A DNA stretch of 42,345 nt, taken from assembly GCA_016213895.1 (NCBI GenBank), contig JACQZJ010000067.1, positions 1-42,345 of the forward strand, written 5' to 3'. The notes under the pieces were generated by a model. The model was given only the letters and a program-made list of their open reading frames with translations. It had not been told where the DNA came from and ran no database searches. This DNA comes from Planctomycetota bacterium. GTDB taxonomy: Bacteria; Planctomycetota; B15-G4; JADJEK01. A program made the translations under genes and the position numbers. Below are positions 9,473 through 17,187 of this stretch, piece after piece; position 1 is the stretch's first letter, and each line of letters starts with the position of its first letter.

Positions 9473-10439
9473 ATGTTCGAGAGAAACGCGGCGCTCCTCG
9501 TGTTGCTGCTCGCAGGCCTTCTCTGGACCACACCCGCGGGCCGGCTCTCTGCCCAGGACGGCGCGGACCCGGCGCCGCCCGCGCCGCCCGCGCCGCCCGC
9601 GAGCGAGGCGGAGGGAGAGGCCGAGGAAGTCGAGGACCCGGGAGTGGACCGCTTCAAGGTCCTCGTCGAGAAGAGGACCGAGGATCGGCCTCAAGCCGTT
9701 CACCGAGCCCGCGGTCGTCCTCATCTTCGACAGCAGGGACTCGTACAAGAAGATGCGCGAGAGCCGCCCCGAGCTGCATCTTCCCAACGAGGAGTTCATG
9801 GGCGGCTTCTACTCGCCCGCCACCGGCGTGCTCACGCAGTGGCGCCAGCCGGACCTGTGGCGCGTGCTCTTCCACGAGGGCACGCACCAGCTCGTGGACG
9901 TCGCCGCGCGGCAGTTCCAGGTCAATCAGTTCGCCGAATCGCCGTGGTTCCAGGAGGGCTTCGCCGACTTCATGGGAGGGCACGACCGCAAGCTGGAGTA
10001 CTCCGAGGAGGAGAAGCGCTTCGTCAAGAAGTTCACTCTCGGGCAGTTCGTGCCCGAGCGCTACTCGGCGGTCCAGCAGTCCTTCCAGGCGAGCGAGGCG
10101 CTCCCCCTCAAGGACCTGGTCTACTACGACTTCTTCCGTTTCAAGGCGGCGCAGAACGACCAGGACGGCAAGCCCGAGAACCAGCGCCTGACCGGGCTCA
10201 TCTACTCCGAGGGCTGGGCGCTGATCATGTTCCTGAACTACTTCCAGGACGGCAAGTACAAGGAGCTGTTCGACGAGTACCTGATGGCCGAGCTCACGGG
10301 CAACGGCGGCGGCGACAGGTTCGCCGAGATCTTCTTCCTCGAGGAGGACGAGGACTGGGCCGACCTCGAGAGCGAGTTCCGCCAGTTCGTTTTCGGCGAC
10401 CTCAGGGCAATGGGGCGCGAGCACAGGAAGAAGAAGTAG
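9473..10439 (+). pseudogene. secreted gluzincin (peptidase MA-like/DUF1570) gene with a frameshift
   Basis: The 5' part (ATG with AGGA site) encodes a signal peptide (1-28), an Ala-Pro repeat linker and the start of the domain (DRFKVLVEKR). At about 9670-9690 the coding frame changes by one base, and the rest continues in another frame as GLKPFTEPAVVLIFDSRDSY, the zinc motif HEGTHQLVD, the third ligand region WFQEGFADFMGG and a C-terminal helical part to 10439. Besides the shift, the helix normally found between the first strand and GLKP (about 25-30 residues) appears absent, so this looks like a deletion rather than a single-base error. The catalytic half is intact and could be translated from an internal ATG at 9753, but without export. 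Assembly error is not excluded. Confidence 0.75.
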
Positions 10440-10494
10440 GAGGCCGCCCGGGCATTCCCGCGCGGCGCAGGACCGAGCGAGAAGCCCGAACGCC

Positions 10495-12150
10495 ATGTCG
10501 GGGCAGAAGCAGGCGCTGTTCGCGATCGCGCTCGCCGTAGTGGCCTGCGGCCTGTGGGTGCGCGGCGAGTGCAGGGCGCGCAGCGGCGTCGACCTCAAGC
10601 CGCGGCCCGACGCCCTGGAGTACGCCCTGGCCGCACGCTCCTTCGCGGAGCACGGCTGCCTCGCCCTGCAAATCGGCGCGGCCAGCTACCCGCCGCGCTA
10701 CCCGCCCGGCTTCCCGCTGCTCGCGGCCCCGATCGTCTGGCTGCAGGGCGGAGACCTCTCCCGGGCGTGGCGCGCCGCGCTCGCCTACGGGCTGCTCGGC
10801 CTGCTGCTCGCCTGTCTCCTCGGCCACCTTCTGGAGGGGCTCACGGGCGCGCTCTGCGCCGGCCTGATCCTCGCCCTCTCGCCCGAGGCAGTGTCCTCGT
10901 CCGTGACGCTCATGAGCGAGACCGCGTCGCTCGCGCTCTGGGCCGCGGTCCTGCTCCTGCTTTGCCTCACGGCGCGCGCGCGCGGCGGCGCGCCGCGGGC
11001 GCCCATCCTCCTCGGCGCCGGCCTGCTGCTCGGCGTCGCCGTCACCGTGCGCTACACCAACCTCGCGCTCCTCCTGCCGGCGCTCCTCTTCCTCGGCACG
11101 CGCCATCGCTTCGCGCCGCCCGCGCCGCTCCGGGCCGCGCTGCTCGTGCTGCTGCCCGCGCTCCTCGGCGCCGGCGCCGTGCTCGCCTACAACCAGGCGG
11201 CCTTCGGCGATCCCTTGCGCGACGGCTATCGCTTCTGGGCGCCGCCCGTCTACGACAACCCGGGCCTGGTCTTCTCCCCGCGCTACCTCCTGCATGGCCT
11301 GCAAGGCTACTGGGAGAGCGGCCACCTCTTCGCCTACGGGCGCGCTCTGCTCGGCCTCGACGCCTCGCTCTGGACGCCGTGGATCGCGGCGCTCGCGGCG
11401 CTCGGCGCCGTGCGCACGCTCGTGCGCAGCCGCTTCTGCCCGGTGGCGCGCCTCTGGGCGCTTGCGGCCTGCACCGCCGCGCCGGCCCTGCTCCTCTTCC
11501 ATCTGGCCTATGTCTGGCAGAGCATCCGCTTCCTGACGCCGCTCCTGCTTCTGGTCGCGGTGCTCGCCGGCGCGGGCGCGAAGGCGCTGGCCGCCGGCGC
11601 CGCGCGTCTCATCCCGGGAAGGGCGCGGACCGCCGCGGCCGCGGCCCTCGTCCTCGCCGTCGCCGCGGCGGCACTCCCGCTCGGCCGCCCGCTGCTCGCG
11701 TCCATCTTCCCCGAGAGCCGCATCCCTCCCCTGCCCGCGCTGCTCGAGTCGCTCCCCGGACTGGACGCGCAGCTCGAGCGGCCGGCCCTGGTGATCGTCA
11801 ACTTCCCGGTCACGCTCGCCGTTCCGGCGCTGGGGCGCGGCCGGGAGATCCTGGTCAACGACGCGGCCGCTGCCGATCCGCACCTGAACTTCATCCACCT
11901 CTACCGCCTGCAGGGGAAGGGCGGCGCCACGCCGGGCATCAAGAGCCTGTCCATCGGCAAGGAGCTGCAGGAGGAAGGGCTGCGGCACGTGCTGCTCTAC
12001 GCCGCCGAGGGGCGGCCGGTCTACTACGTCTACTGCGCCGGCGAGGCGCCGGGCGGCGCCGGCATCGAAGAGCTGGGCCGGCGCGCGCGCCTGATCGAGG
12101 CGATCGCGCGGCCGCCGCTCACGGTGTTCCGCGTGGAGGCGCGGGAGTAG
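10495..12150 (+). CDS. GT-C membrane glycosyltransferase (family 39-like)
   Basis: 551 residues with about 9-10 hydrophobic segments. Near the N-terminus the acidic periplasmic loop DALEYALAARSFAEHG and the following YPPRYPPGFP segment match the Asp-containing loop and Tyr-Pro-Pro motif of PMT/ArnT-like GT-C enzymes, which move sugars from lipid-linked donors onto lipids or proteins at the outer face of the inner membrane. The last 120 residues are soluble and unassigned. The gene begins 55 nt after the disrupted peptidase. Donor and acceptor unknown. Confidence 0.75.
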   Translation: MSGQKQALFAIALAVVACGLWVRGECRARSGVDLKPRPDALEYALAARSFAEHGCLALQIGAASYPPRYPPGFPLLAAPIVWLQGGDLSRAWRAALAYGLLGLLLACLLGHLLEGLTGALCAGLILALSPEAVSSSVTLMSETASLALWAAVLLLLCLTARARGGAPRAPILLGAGLLLGVAVTVRYTNLALLLPALLFLGTRHRFAPPAPLRAALLVLLPALLGAGAVLAYNQAAFGDPLRDGYRFWAPPVYDNPGLVFSPRYLLHGLQGYWESGHLFAYGRALLGLDASLWTPWIAALAALGAVRTLVRSRFCPVARLWALAACTAAPALLLFHLAYVWQSIRFLTPLLLLVAVLAGAGAKALAAGAARLIPGRARTAAAAALVLAVAAAALPLGRPLLASIFPESRIPPLPALLESLPGLDAQLERPALVIVNFPVTLAVPALGRGREILVNDAAAADPHLNFIHLYRLQGKGGATPGIKSLSIGKELQEEGLRHVLLYAAEGRPVYYVYCAGEAPGGAGIEELGRRARLIEAIARPPLTVFRVEARE

Positions 12151-12160
12151 CGCGCGCCGC

Positions 12161-12166
12161 TACACT
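12161..12166 (+). promoter_or_regulatory. -10 box (TACACT) of the S9 peptidase gene
   Basis: GCTACACTGCG, the same octamer context as the HD gene promoter, 36 nt upstream of the ATG and followed by a GAAAGGAG ribosome site. Confidence 0.45.
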
Positions 12167-12202
12167 GCGCGCCAAGGCTCCCGGAACGAGAAAGGAGCGC
12201 CC

Positions 12203-14236
12203 ATGAGCCGCGCCGTCCGCACCTTCGTCTTCCTGCTCTGGGCCGCCGCGTTCGCGCGCGGCCAGAACCTGCTCACGCCCGAGCTGCTCTGGCAGCTCGG
12301 CCGCGTGGGCGCGCCCAAGGTCTCTCCCGACGGCCGCTCCCTGGTCTTCGCCGCCACGCGCTATGACCTGGAAAGGGACGCGGGCAACAGCGATCTCTGG
12401 CTGCTGGACACGCAGGAGCGCAGCCTGCGCCGCCTCACGACCCACGAGAAGTCCGACTCGGCGCCGCGCTTCGCCCCGGACGGGAAGCGCATCGGCTTCA
12501 TCTCCGCGCGCGGCGGCGAGCCCCAGGTCTACGCCATCGCTCTCCGCGGCGGCGAGCCCGTGCGCCTGACCAGCGTGAAAGAGGGCGCCGCCGACTTCGA
12601 CTGGTCCCCGGACGGCGCGCACATCTCGTTCACCGCGCGCGTGCGCCTCGACCCGGAGCTGGCGGAAACCTATCCCGACCTGCCCAAGGCGAAAGCGCGC
12701 ATCATCGACCACCTGCTCTACCGCCACTGGACGGAATGGCAGGACGGTACGTACTCGCACCTGTTCGTGCAGCCCGTGGACGGCGGCGCGCCGCGCGACC
12801 TCATGGAAGGCCAGCGCGTCGACACGCCCTTGAAGCCGCACGGCGGCCGCGAGCAGATCGCCTGGTCGCCGGACGGCCGCGAGCTGTGCTACACGGCGAA
12901 GCAGGTCGATCGTCCCGAGGCGAGCACGGACAGCGACCTCTACCTGGTCCCGGCAGCGGGCGGACCGGCGCGCTCAGTCACCGAGGGAATGGACGGCTTC
13001 GACCGCGACCCGCTCTACTCCCCGGACGGGCGCTGGATCGCGTTCCACAGCATGCGGCGCGCCGGCTTCGAGGCGGATCGCGAGCGCCTGATGCTCTACG
13101 ACCGCGGAAGCGGCGCCCTGCGCGAGCTGACGCAGGACTTCGACCACTGGGCCGGCGACACCTGCTGGGCGCGCGACTCGCGCTCGCTCTTCTTCTGCTC
13201 GCCCTTTGCCGGCACGACGCAGATCTTCCAGGTCGACCTCGAGGGGAGGATCACGCAGGTCACGCAGGGGCGGCACGACCTGAAGAGCGTGGCCGCCGGC
13301 GCGGCTGGAAAGGCGCTCTACGCGCGCCGCTCGACCATCGAGCGGCCCTTCGAGATCGTGGCCGTGTCGCTCGAGGACGGCGGCGTCGCCGCGCTCACCG
13401 GCGTCAACGACGAGGTGTTTTCCGGGTTGAAGCTGCCCGCGGTGAGGGAGCGCTGGGTCAAGGCGCGAGACGGCGCCGGCGTGCACTGCTGGGTCGTCTA
13501 CCCGCCCGACTTCGATCCGGCGGTGAAGTACCCGCTCATCCTCTACTGCCAGGGAGGGCCGCAGACGCCGATCGGCCAGTGGTTCAGCTTCTGCTGGAAC
13601 TTCCACCTCATGGCCGCGCGCGGCTACATCGTGGTTGCGCCCAGCCGGCGCGGCCTGCCCGGGTTCGGGCAGGCCTGGAACGACGCCATCAGCAAAGACT
13701 GGGGCGGCGAGGCCATGCACGACTACCTCGCAGCGACCGACGACCTGTTCGCGGAGCCGTACGTCGACCGCGCCCGCGCTGCGGCCATCGGCGCCAGCTT
13801 CGGCGGCTACTCGGTCTTCTGGCTCATGGGGCACGATCAGGAGGACCGCTTCTGCGCGATGGTCGCCCACGCCGGCATCTTCAACCTGGAGAGCTGGTAC
13901 GGGGCGACCGAGGAGCTGTGGTTCCCCGACTGGGACCTCGGCGGGCCGTATTGGGGCGACCCGCGGGCGCGCGCCGCCTACGAGCGCGACTCGCCCCACC
14001 GCTCCGTGGACCAGTGGAATACTCCGCTGCTCATCATCCACGGCGAGAAGGACTTCCGCGTGCCGGTGAGCGAGGGCCTGCAGGCCTTCACCGCGGCCCA
14101 GGCGCAGGGCGTGCCGAGCCGCCTCCTCTGCTACCCGGACGAGGGACACTGGGTCCTCGGCGCGCAGAACGGCCTGCTCTGGCACCGCGTCTTCTTCGAC
14201 TGGCTCGACCGCTGGTGCGAGCCGGCGGGCAAGTGA
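12203..14236 (+). CDS. S9 family prolyl-oligopeptidase-type serine peptidase (secreted)
   Basis: 677 residues: a signal peptide (1-19, cut near FARG), an N-terminal seven-bladed beta-propeller with WD40-like PD40 repeats (VSPDGRSLVF, FAPDGKRIGF, WSPDGAHISF, YSPDGRWIAF at about 35-330), and an alpha/beta-hydrolase domain from about 415. The catalytic triad is readable: Ser532 in GASFGGY, Asp617 in HGEKDFRVP and His649 in DEGHWV. Such dipeptidyl-peptidase-5-like enzymes trim oligopeptides in the periplasm. Length is normal for the family (about 650-700). An AAAGGAG site precedes the ATG. Its own -10 box suggests a separate transcript from the glycosyltransferase. Confidence 0.93.
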   Translation: MSRAVRTFVFLLWAAAFARGQNLLTPELLWQLGRVGAPKVSPDGRSLVFAATRYDLERDAGNSDLWLLDTQERSLRRLTTHEKSDSAPRFAPDGKRIGFISARGGEPQVYAIALRGGEPVRLTSVKEGAADFDWSPDGAHISFTARVRLDPELAETYPDLPKAKARIIDHLLYRHWTEWQDGTYSHLFVQPVDGGAPRDLMEGQRVDTPLKPHGGREQIAWSPDGRELCYTAKQVDRPEASTDSDLYLVPAAGGPARSVTEGMDGFDRDPLYSPDGRWIAFHSMRRAGFEADRERLMLYDRGSGALRELTQDFDHWAGDTCWARDSRSLFFCSPFAGTTQIFQVDLEGRITQVTQGRHDLKSVAAGAAGKALYARRSTIERPFEIVAVSLEDGGVAALTGVNDEVFSGLKLPAVRERWVKARDGAGVHCWVVYPPDFDPAVKYPLILYCQGGPQTPIGQWFSFCWNFHLMAARGYIVVAPSRRGLPGFGQAWNDAISKDWGGEAMHDYLAATDDLFAEPYVDRARAAAIGASFGGYSVFWLMGHDQEDRFCAMVAHAGIFNLESWYGATEELWFPDWDLGGPYWGDPRARAAYERDSPHRSVDQWNTPLLIIHGEKDFRVPVSEGLQAFTAAQAQGVPSRLLCYPDEGHWVLGAQNGLLWHRVFFDWLDRWCEPAGK

Positions 14237-14368
14237 CCCGTAGTCCCGGGCGAACGTCCCCGGCGCGCTCCGCGAGGCGTGATTCCGCCGGGGAGTTCAG
14301 GATTCTCGCCCGATCTCCCGAAAAGGGGTGCACGACACCAGGGATCGAGCACCTCGTGGGAGATCGCG

Positions 14369-16006
14369 GTGATAGACGCGGTCGACAGCAGCGCGCGCGC
14401 CAGCGGAGCGGCCCCGGCGCCTCAGGGCGGAGGGCCCGCTGCGGCGCTTTCCCCGGGCCTGCCGCGCATCGCGGGCTTCAGGCTGGAGCGCCTCCTCGGC
14501 CAGGGCGGGATGGGGATGGTCTACCTCGCGTGGGAAGAGGCCCTGGAGCGCTGGGTGGCGCTGAAGGTCCTCCCGCCCCGCTTCGTGGACGAGCCTGAGG
14601 CGCTGGAGCGCTTCCGGCGCGAGGCCCGGGCCCTGGCGCAGATCGACCACCCCAACATCGTCCAGATCCACGCCATCGGCGAGCCGGACGGACTGCCCTT
14701 CTTCTCCATGGCCTACGTCGAGGGCGAGCCGCTCGGCGACGCGCTGCGCGCGGCCGCGGCGGGCGCCGAGAGCCGCTTCGCCCACTTCTTCCGCCGGCGT
14801 CACAGCAACGACCGCCGGCCAGACCTCGCGGCCGCGCTCGTCGCCCAGGCGGTGGCCGGAGCTCTGGCGGATCTGCACGCCGTCGGCATCGTGCACCGCG
14901 ACATCAAGCCGGGCAACATCATCATCGATGCCAGGGGCAGACCGATGCTCGTGGACTTCGGCGTGGCCTGCGACCCGAACGCGACGCGGCTCACCACCGA
15001 AGCCGCCTCCCCGGGCACGCTGCGCTTCATGCCGCCGGAGCAGCTCAACGCCGCGGGCGCCGCGGCCGTGGACGTGCGCTCCGACGTGTACTCGCTCGGC
15101 GTCACGCTCTTCGAGACGCTGACGCTCAGGCCGGCCTTTCCCCAGGACGAGATCGGGGCGCTCATCGACGCCATCCGCCAGGGCAGGATGGAGGGGCCGC
15201 GCGCGGTCGATCCAGCCGTGCCGCGGGCGCTCGACGAGATCGTGCGCTGCGCGGCGGCGCGCCGCCCCGATGACCGCTTCCAGAGCGCCGCGGACCTGCT
15301 CGCCGCCCTGCGCGCCGCGACCTGCGCGCTCGCGGACCCGGGCAGCCTCTCCGGCACGGCGCTCACCCAGGAGCTCGACCGGGCGATCGAGAAGCGCGGC
15401 CGCTCCAGCGAGCGCGGCTTCTTCAAGCGCCGCCTCGGCGCGCGTGCGGGCGCGCTCGACCCCGGGCGGCGGCGACGGCGACGGCGCGCGTGCGCCGCGG
15501 CGGCCTGCGTGCTGGGCGCGGGGATCGCGTACGCGGCCTTCCTGGGCCTCGGCCGGTTCGGACCGGAGAGCGGGAGCGTTGCCGCGCGGGATGTGCCGCG
15601 GCCCGATGCCTCCGCGACGCCGGATCCTCCCTCCGCTGCTCTGCCGGCCCCGGCCGGGGATGCCCTGATCCGGCCCGGAGTCCGCGCGCGCATGGCCGCG
15701 GACGCCCTGGCGCGCCTGCGCGAGTTCGCGGCGAGCGGGGAGCGCACGCCGCTGCTCGAGGCGGCCGAAGCCCTCCTCGCCGGGGACCCGGCCCAGGCCC
15801 GCCGGATCCTCTCTTCCGTCCGCGAACCCGGCGAACCGCGCGCCCGCGCGATCTACTGGCAGCTGCTGCTCGAGGTCGGCGATTCCCGCGAGCGGCAGAT
15901 CGCCCTCGAGATGCTCGCCGCCGCGGGAGCGGCGCCGGTCGCGCGCCGCCCGGACCCGAAAAGGACGGCGGGCGACCTCCGTATGGGAAGCCGCCCGCCG
16001 CCTTGA
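14369..16006 (+). CDS. transmembrane Ser/Thr protein kinase (PknB-type)
   Basis: 545 residues. The kinase domain spans about 37-320: GQGGMGMVY glycine loop (44-52), catalytic Lys66 (VALKVL), HRDIKPGN (His176-Asp178), DFG (196-198), an activation segment ending SPGTLRFMPPEQ, and SDVYSLGVTLFE. Between the hinge and helix E there is an Arg/His-rich insert (about 127-152) not usual in these kinases. A basic linker, one membrane segment (about 375-395) and a periplasmic C-terminal helical region follow. GTG was chosen as start because GGGAG lies 6 nt before it. The gene is 132 nt after the S9 gene and has no receptor repeats, so the signal it senses is unknown. Confidence 0.9.
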   Translation: MIDAVDSSARASGAAPAPQGGGPAAALSPGLPRIAGFRLERLLGQGGMGMVYLAWEEALERWVALKVLPPRFVDEPEALERFRREARALAQIDHPNIVQIHAIGEPDGLPFFSMAYVEGEPLGDALRAAAAGAESRFAHFFRRRHSNDRRPDLAAALVAQAVAGALADLHAVGIVHRDIKPGNIIIDARGRPMLVDFGVACDPNATRLTTEAASPGTLRFMPPEQLNAAGAAAVDVRSDVYSLGVTLFETLTLRPAFPQDEIGALIDAIRQGRMEGPRAVDPAVPRALDEIVRCAAARRPDDRFQSAADLLAALRAATCALADPGSLSGTALTQELDRAIEKRGRSSERGFFKRRLGARAGALDPGRRRRRRRACAAAACVLGAGIAYAAFLGLGRFGPESGSVAARDVPRPDASATPDPPSAALPAPAGDALIRPGVRARMAADALARLREFAASGERTPLLEAAEALLAGDPAQARRILSSVREPGEPRARAIYWQLLLEVGDSRERQIALEMLAAAGAAPVARRPDPKRTAGDLRMGSRPPP

Positions 16007-16012
16007 TAAGCA

Positions 16013-16078
16013 CCGGCGTGGACGGCCGCTGCCAACGCCCACGCCGGCGGGGCCCGAACTACCAGGCCCTCATTTTCA
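16013..16078 (+). terminator. possible terminator of the kinase gene
   Basis: A 9-bp perfect inverted repeat (16013-16021 with 16039-16047, 17-nt loop) starts 6 nt after the stop codon. It is followed by a second small stem (GGGCC/GGCCC) and a T-rich stretch (tcatttt). Confidence 0.45.
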
Positions 16079-16345
16079 TCGATCAACCGGACTTCATACG
16101 ACGAGCTTCCGAGGCGGTTCCCGGCGCGACAGCGGGATTCGAAAACGAACCGACTGATGCAGCGAGCCCGGGGCTGGCGCCCCGAGGCGCTGCCAAGGAA
16201 AGCAGCGGACGCATCCTCTGCCGCGGGGAGACGGCGGGCGCCCGAGGGTTCCGATCGAGCGGGTCTGGTTGCGGCGTCGCCGGGACGGGCTATCCAATGC
16301 GTGGACGCTGCTCCTGCCGCTCGCCGAGCACGGGTAATCGCAAGC
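16079..16345. other. non-coding gap with one structured element
   Basis: The interval between the kinase stop (16006) and the Bcp start (16485) has no convincing gene: open frames here have poor codon bias and no ribosome site. It holds a two-part hairpin at 16159-16193 (GCAGCG pairing with CGCTGC around CGGGGC-tggc-GCCCCG). The base composition is less GC-rich than in the flanks. No tRNA or known riboswitch was recognised. Confidence 0.4.
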
Positions 16346-16347
16346 AG

Positions 16348-16376
16348 TTGAAACGAACGCGTCTTTCTGGTAGAAG
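16348..16376 (+). promoter_or_regulatory. sigma70-like promoter of the Bcp gene
   Basis: TTGAAA (16348-16353), a 17-nt spacer and TAGAAG (16371-16376): five and four matches to consensus with ideal spacing, giving a leader of about 100 nt before the ATG. Confidence 0.5.
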
Positions 16377-16484
16377 TTAGGGCTTGGAATCCGTGCGGAC
16401 TCCGGACGCAGAACCGCAGATCCGGGAGTCACGCCGAGTCCTGTGGGGCAACTCCAGGGTCACCTAGCAGAAAAGCCAAGCGCC

Positions 16485-16994
16485 ATGAGCCAGACAGTTC
16501 CGGAGAAGAGCCCGGCGACCATGATCGTCGTCGAAGGGAAGAAGGCGCCCGATTTCACGCTGCTCGATCAGAACGGCGAGAAGGTCAGGCTGTCCAGGAA
16601 CTTCAAGGGCCGGAAAGTCATCCTCTACTTCTACCCAAAGGACCACACGCCGGGCTGCACGACTCAGGCCACCAAGTTCCGCGACGCCCTCCAGGAAGGA
16701 AGGTTCAAGGCCTTCGGCGCGGTGATCGTGGGGATCAGCCCGGACGAGATCGAGTCCCACTCCAAGTTCTCGCTCAAGTTCCTGCTGCCGTATAAGTTGC
16801 TATCCGACCCCGATCATGCGGTGGCCGAGAAGTACGGCGCCTGGGGAGAAAAGGTCCAGTACGGCAAGCGGACCATGGGGATCATCCGCTCCACGTTCAT
16901 CATCGACGAGAAGGGGATCGTCCGGAAGGTCTTCCCCAAGGTGAAGGTGGACGGCCACGCCGAGGAGGTTCTCGCGGCCCTGCAGGAGATCTGA
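16485..16994 (+). CDS. bcp: Bcp/PrxQ-type peroxiredoxin lacking the resolving cysteine
   Basis: 169 residues. AhpC/TSA-type thioredoxin fold with KAPDFTLLDQNG, then the active-site segment YPKDHTPGCTTQATKF: Thr and peroxidatic Cys58 are present. In two-Cys Bcp proteins the resolving Cys lies five residues further on; here that position is Thr63 and no other Cys exists, so this is a 1-Cys form that must be reduced by an external thiol. It removes H2O2 and organic hydroperoxides in the cytoplasm. The first ATG is assumed (weak ribosome site); an ATG at 16521 just before the domain, or a GTG at 16443, are alternatives. Confidence 0.92.
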   Translation: MSQTVPEKSPATMIVVEGKKAPDFTLLDQNGEKVRLSRNFKGRKVILYFYPKDHTPGCTTQATKFRDALQEGRFKAFGAVIVGISPDEIESHSKFSLKFLLPYKLLSDPDHAVAEKYGAWGEKVQYGKRTMGIIRSTFIIDEKGIVRKVFPKVKVDGHAEEVLAALQEI

Positions 16995-17187
16995 TCCTCG
17001 GGCTCGCGAGCGCGCGCCGCGCGCCGCGGTCGAGCAAGGGCCGCACATCGGCCGCGATCTGCTCAATCCACTTCGCCCCGAATCCCGATAAGAGGCCGGC
17101 GAGACGCATCGGACCCGGCAGAGGCGCCGGGCGCCGCAGTGCGTTCTCCCAGCGGATACCACGGATTATCGGATGCTCCGGGGGAAC

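Noticed and set aside
9570-9600. Tandem GCGCCGCCC repeat
   Set aside because: It encodes the Ala-Pro linker after the signal peptide; simple coding repeat, not a separate element.
7051-10191. 1046-codon plus-strand frame
   Set aside because: Crosses the VWA gene antisense and the HD gene out of frame; low-complexity Arg/Ala/Gly translation.
16094-16432. 112-codon minus-strand frame in the gap before bcp
   Set aside because: No ribosome site, poor codon bias, and it covers the promoter and hairpins.
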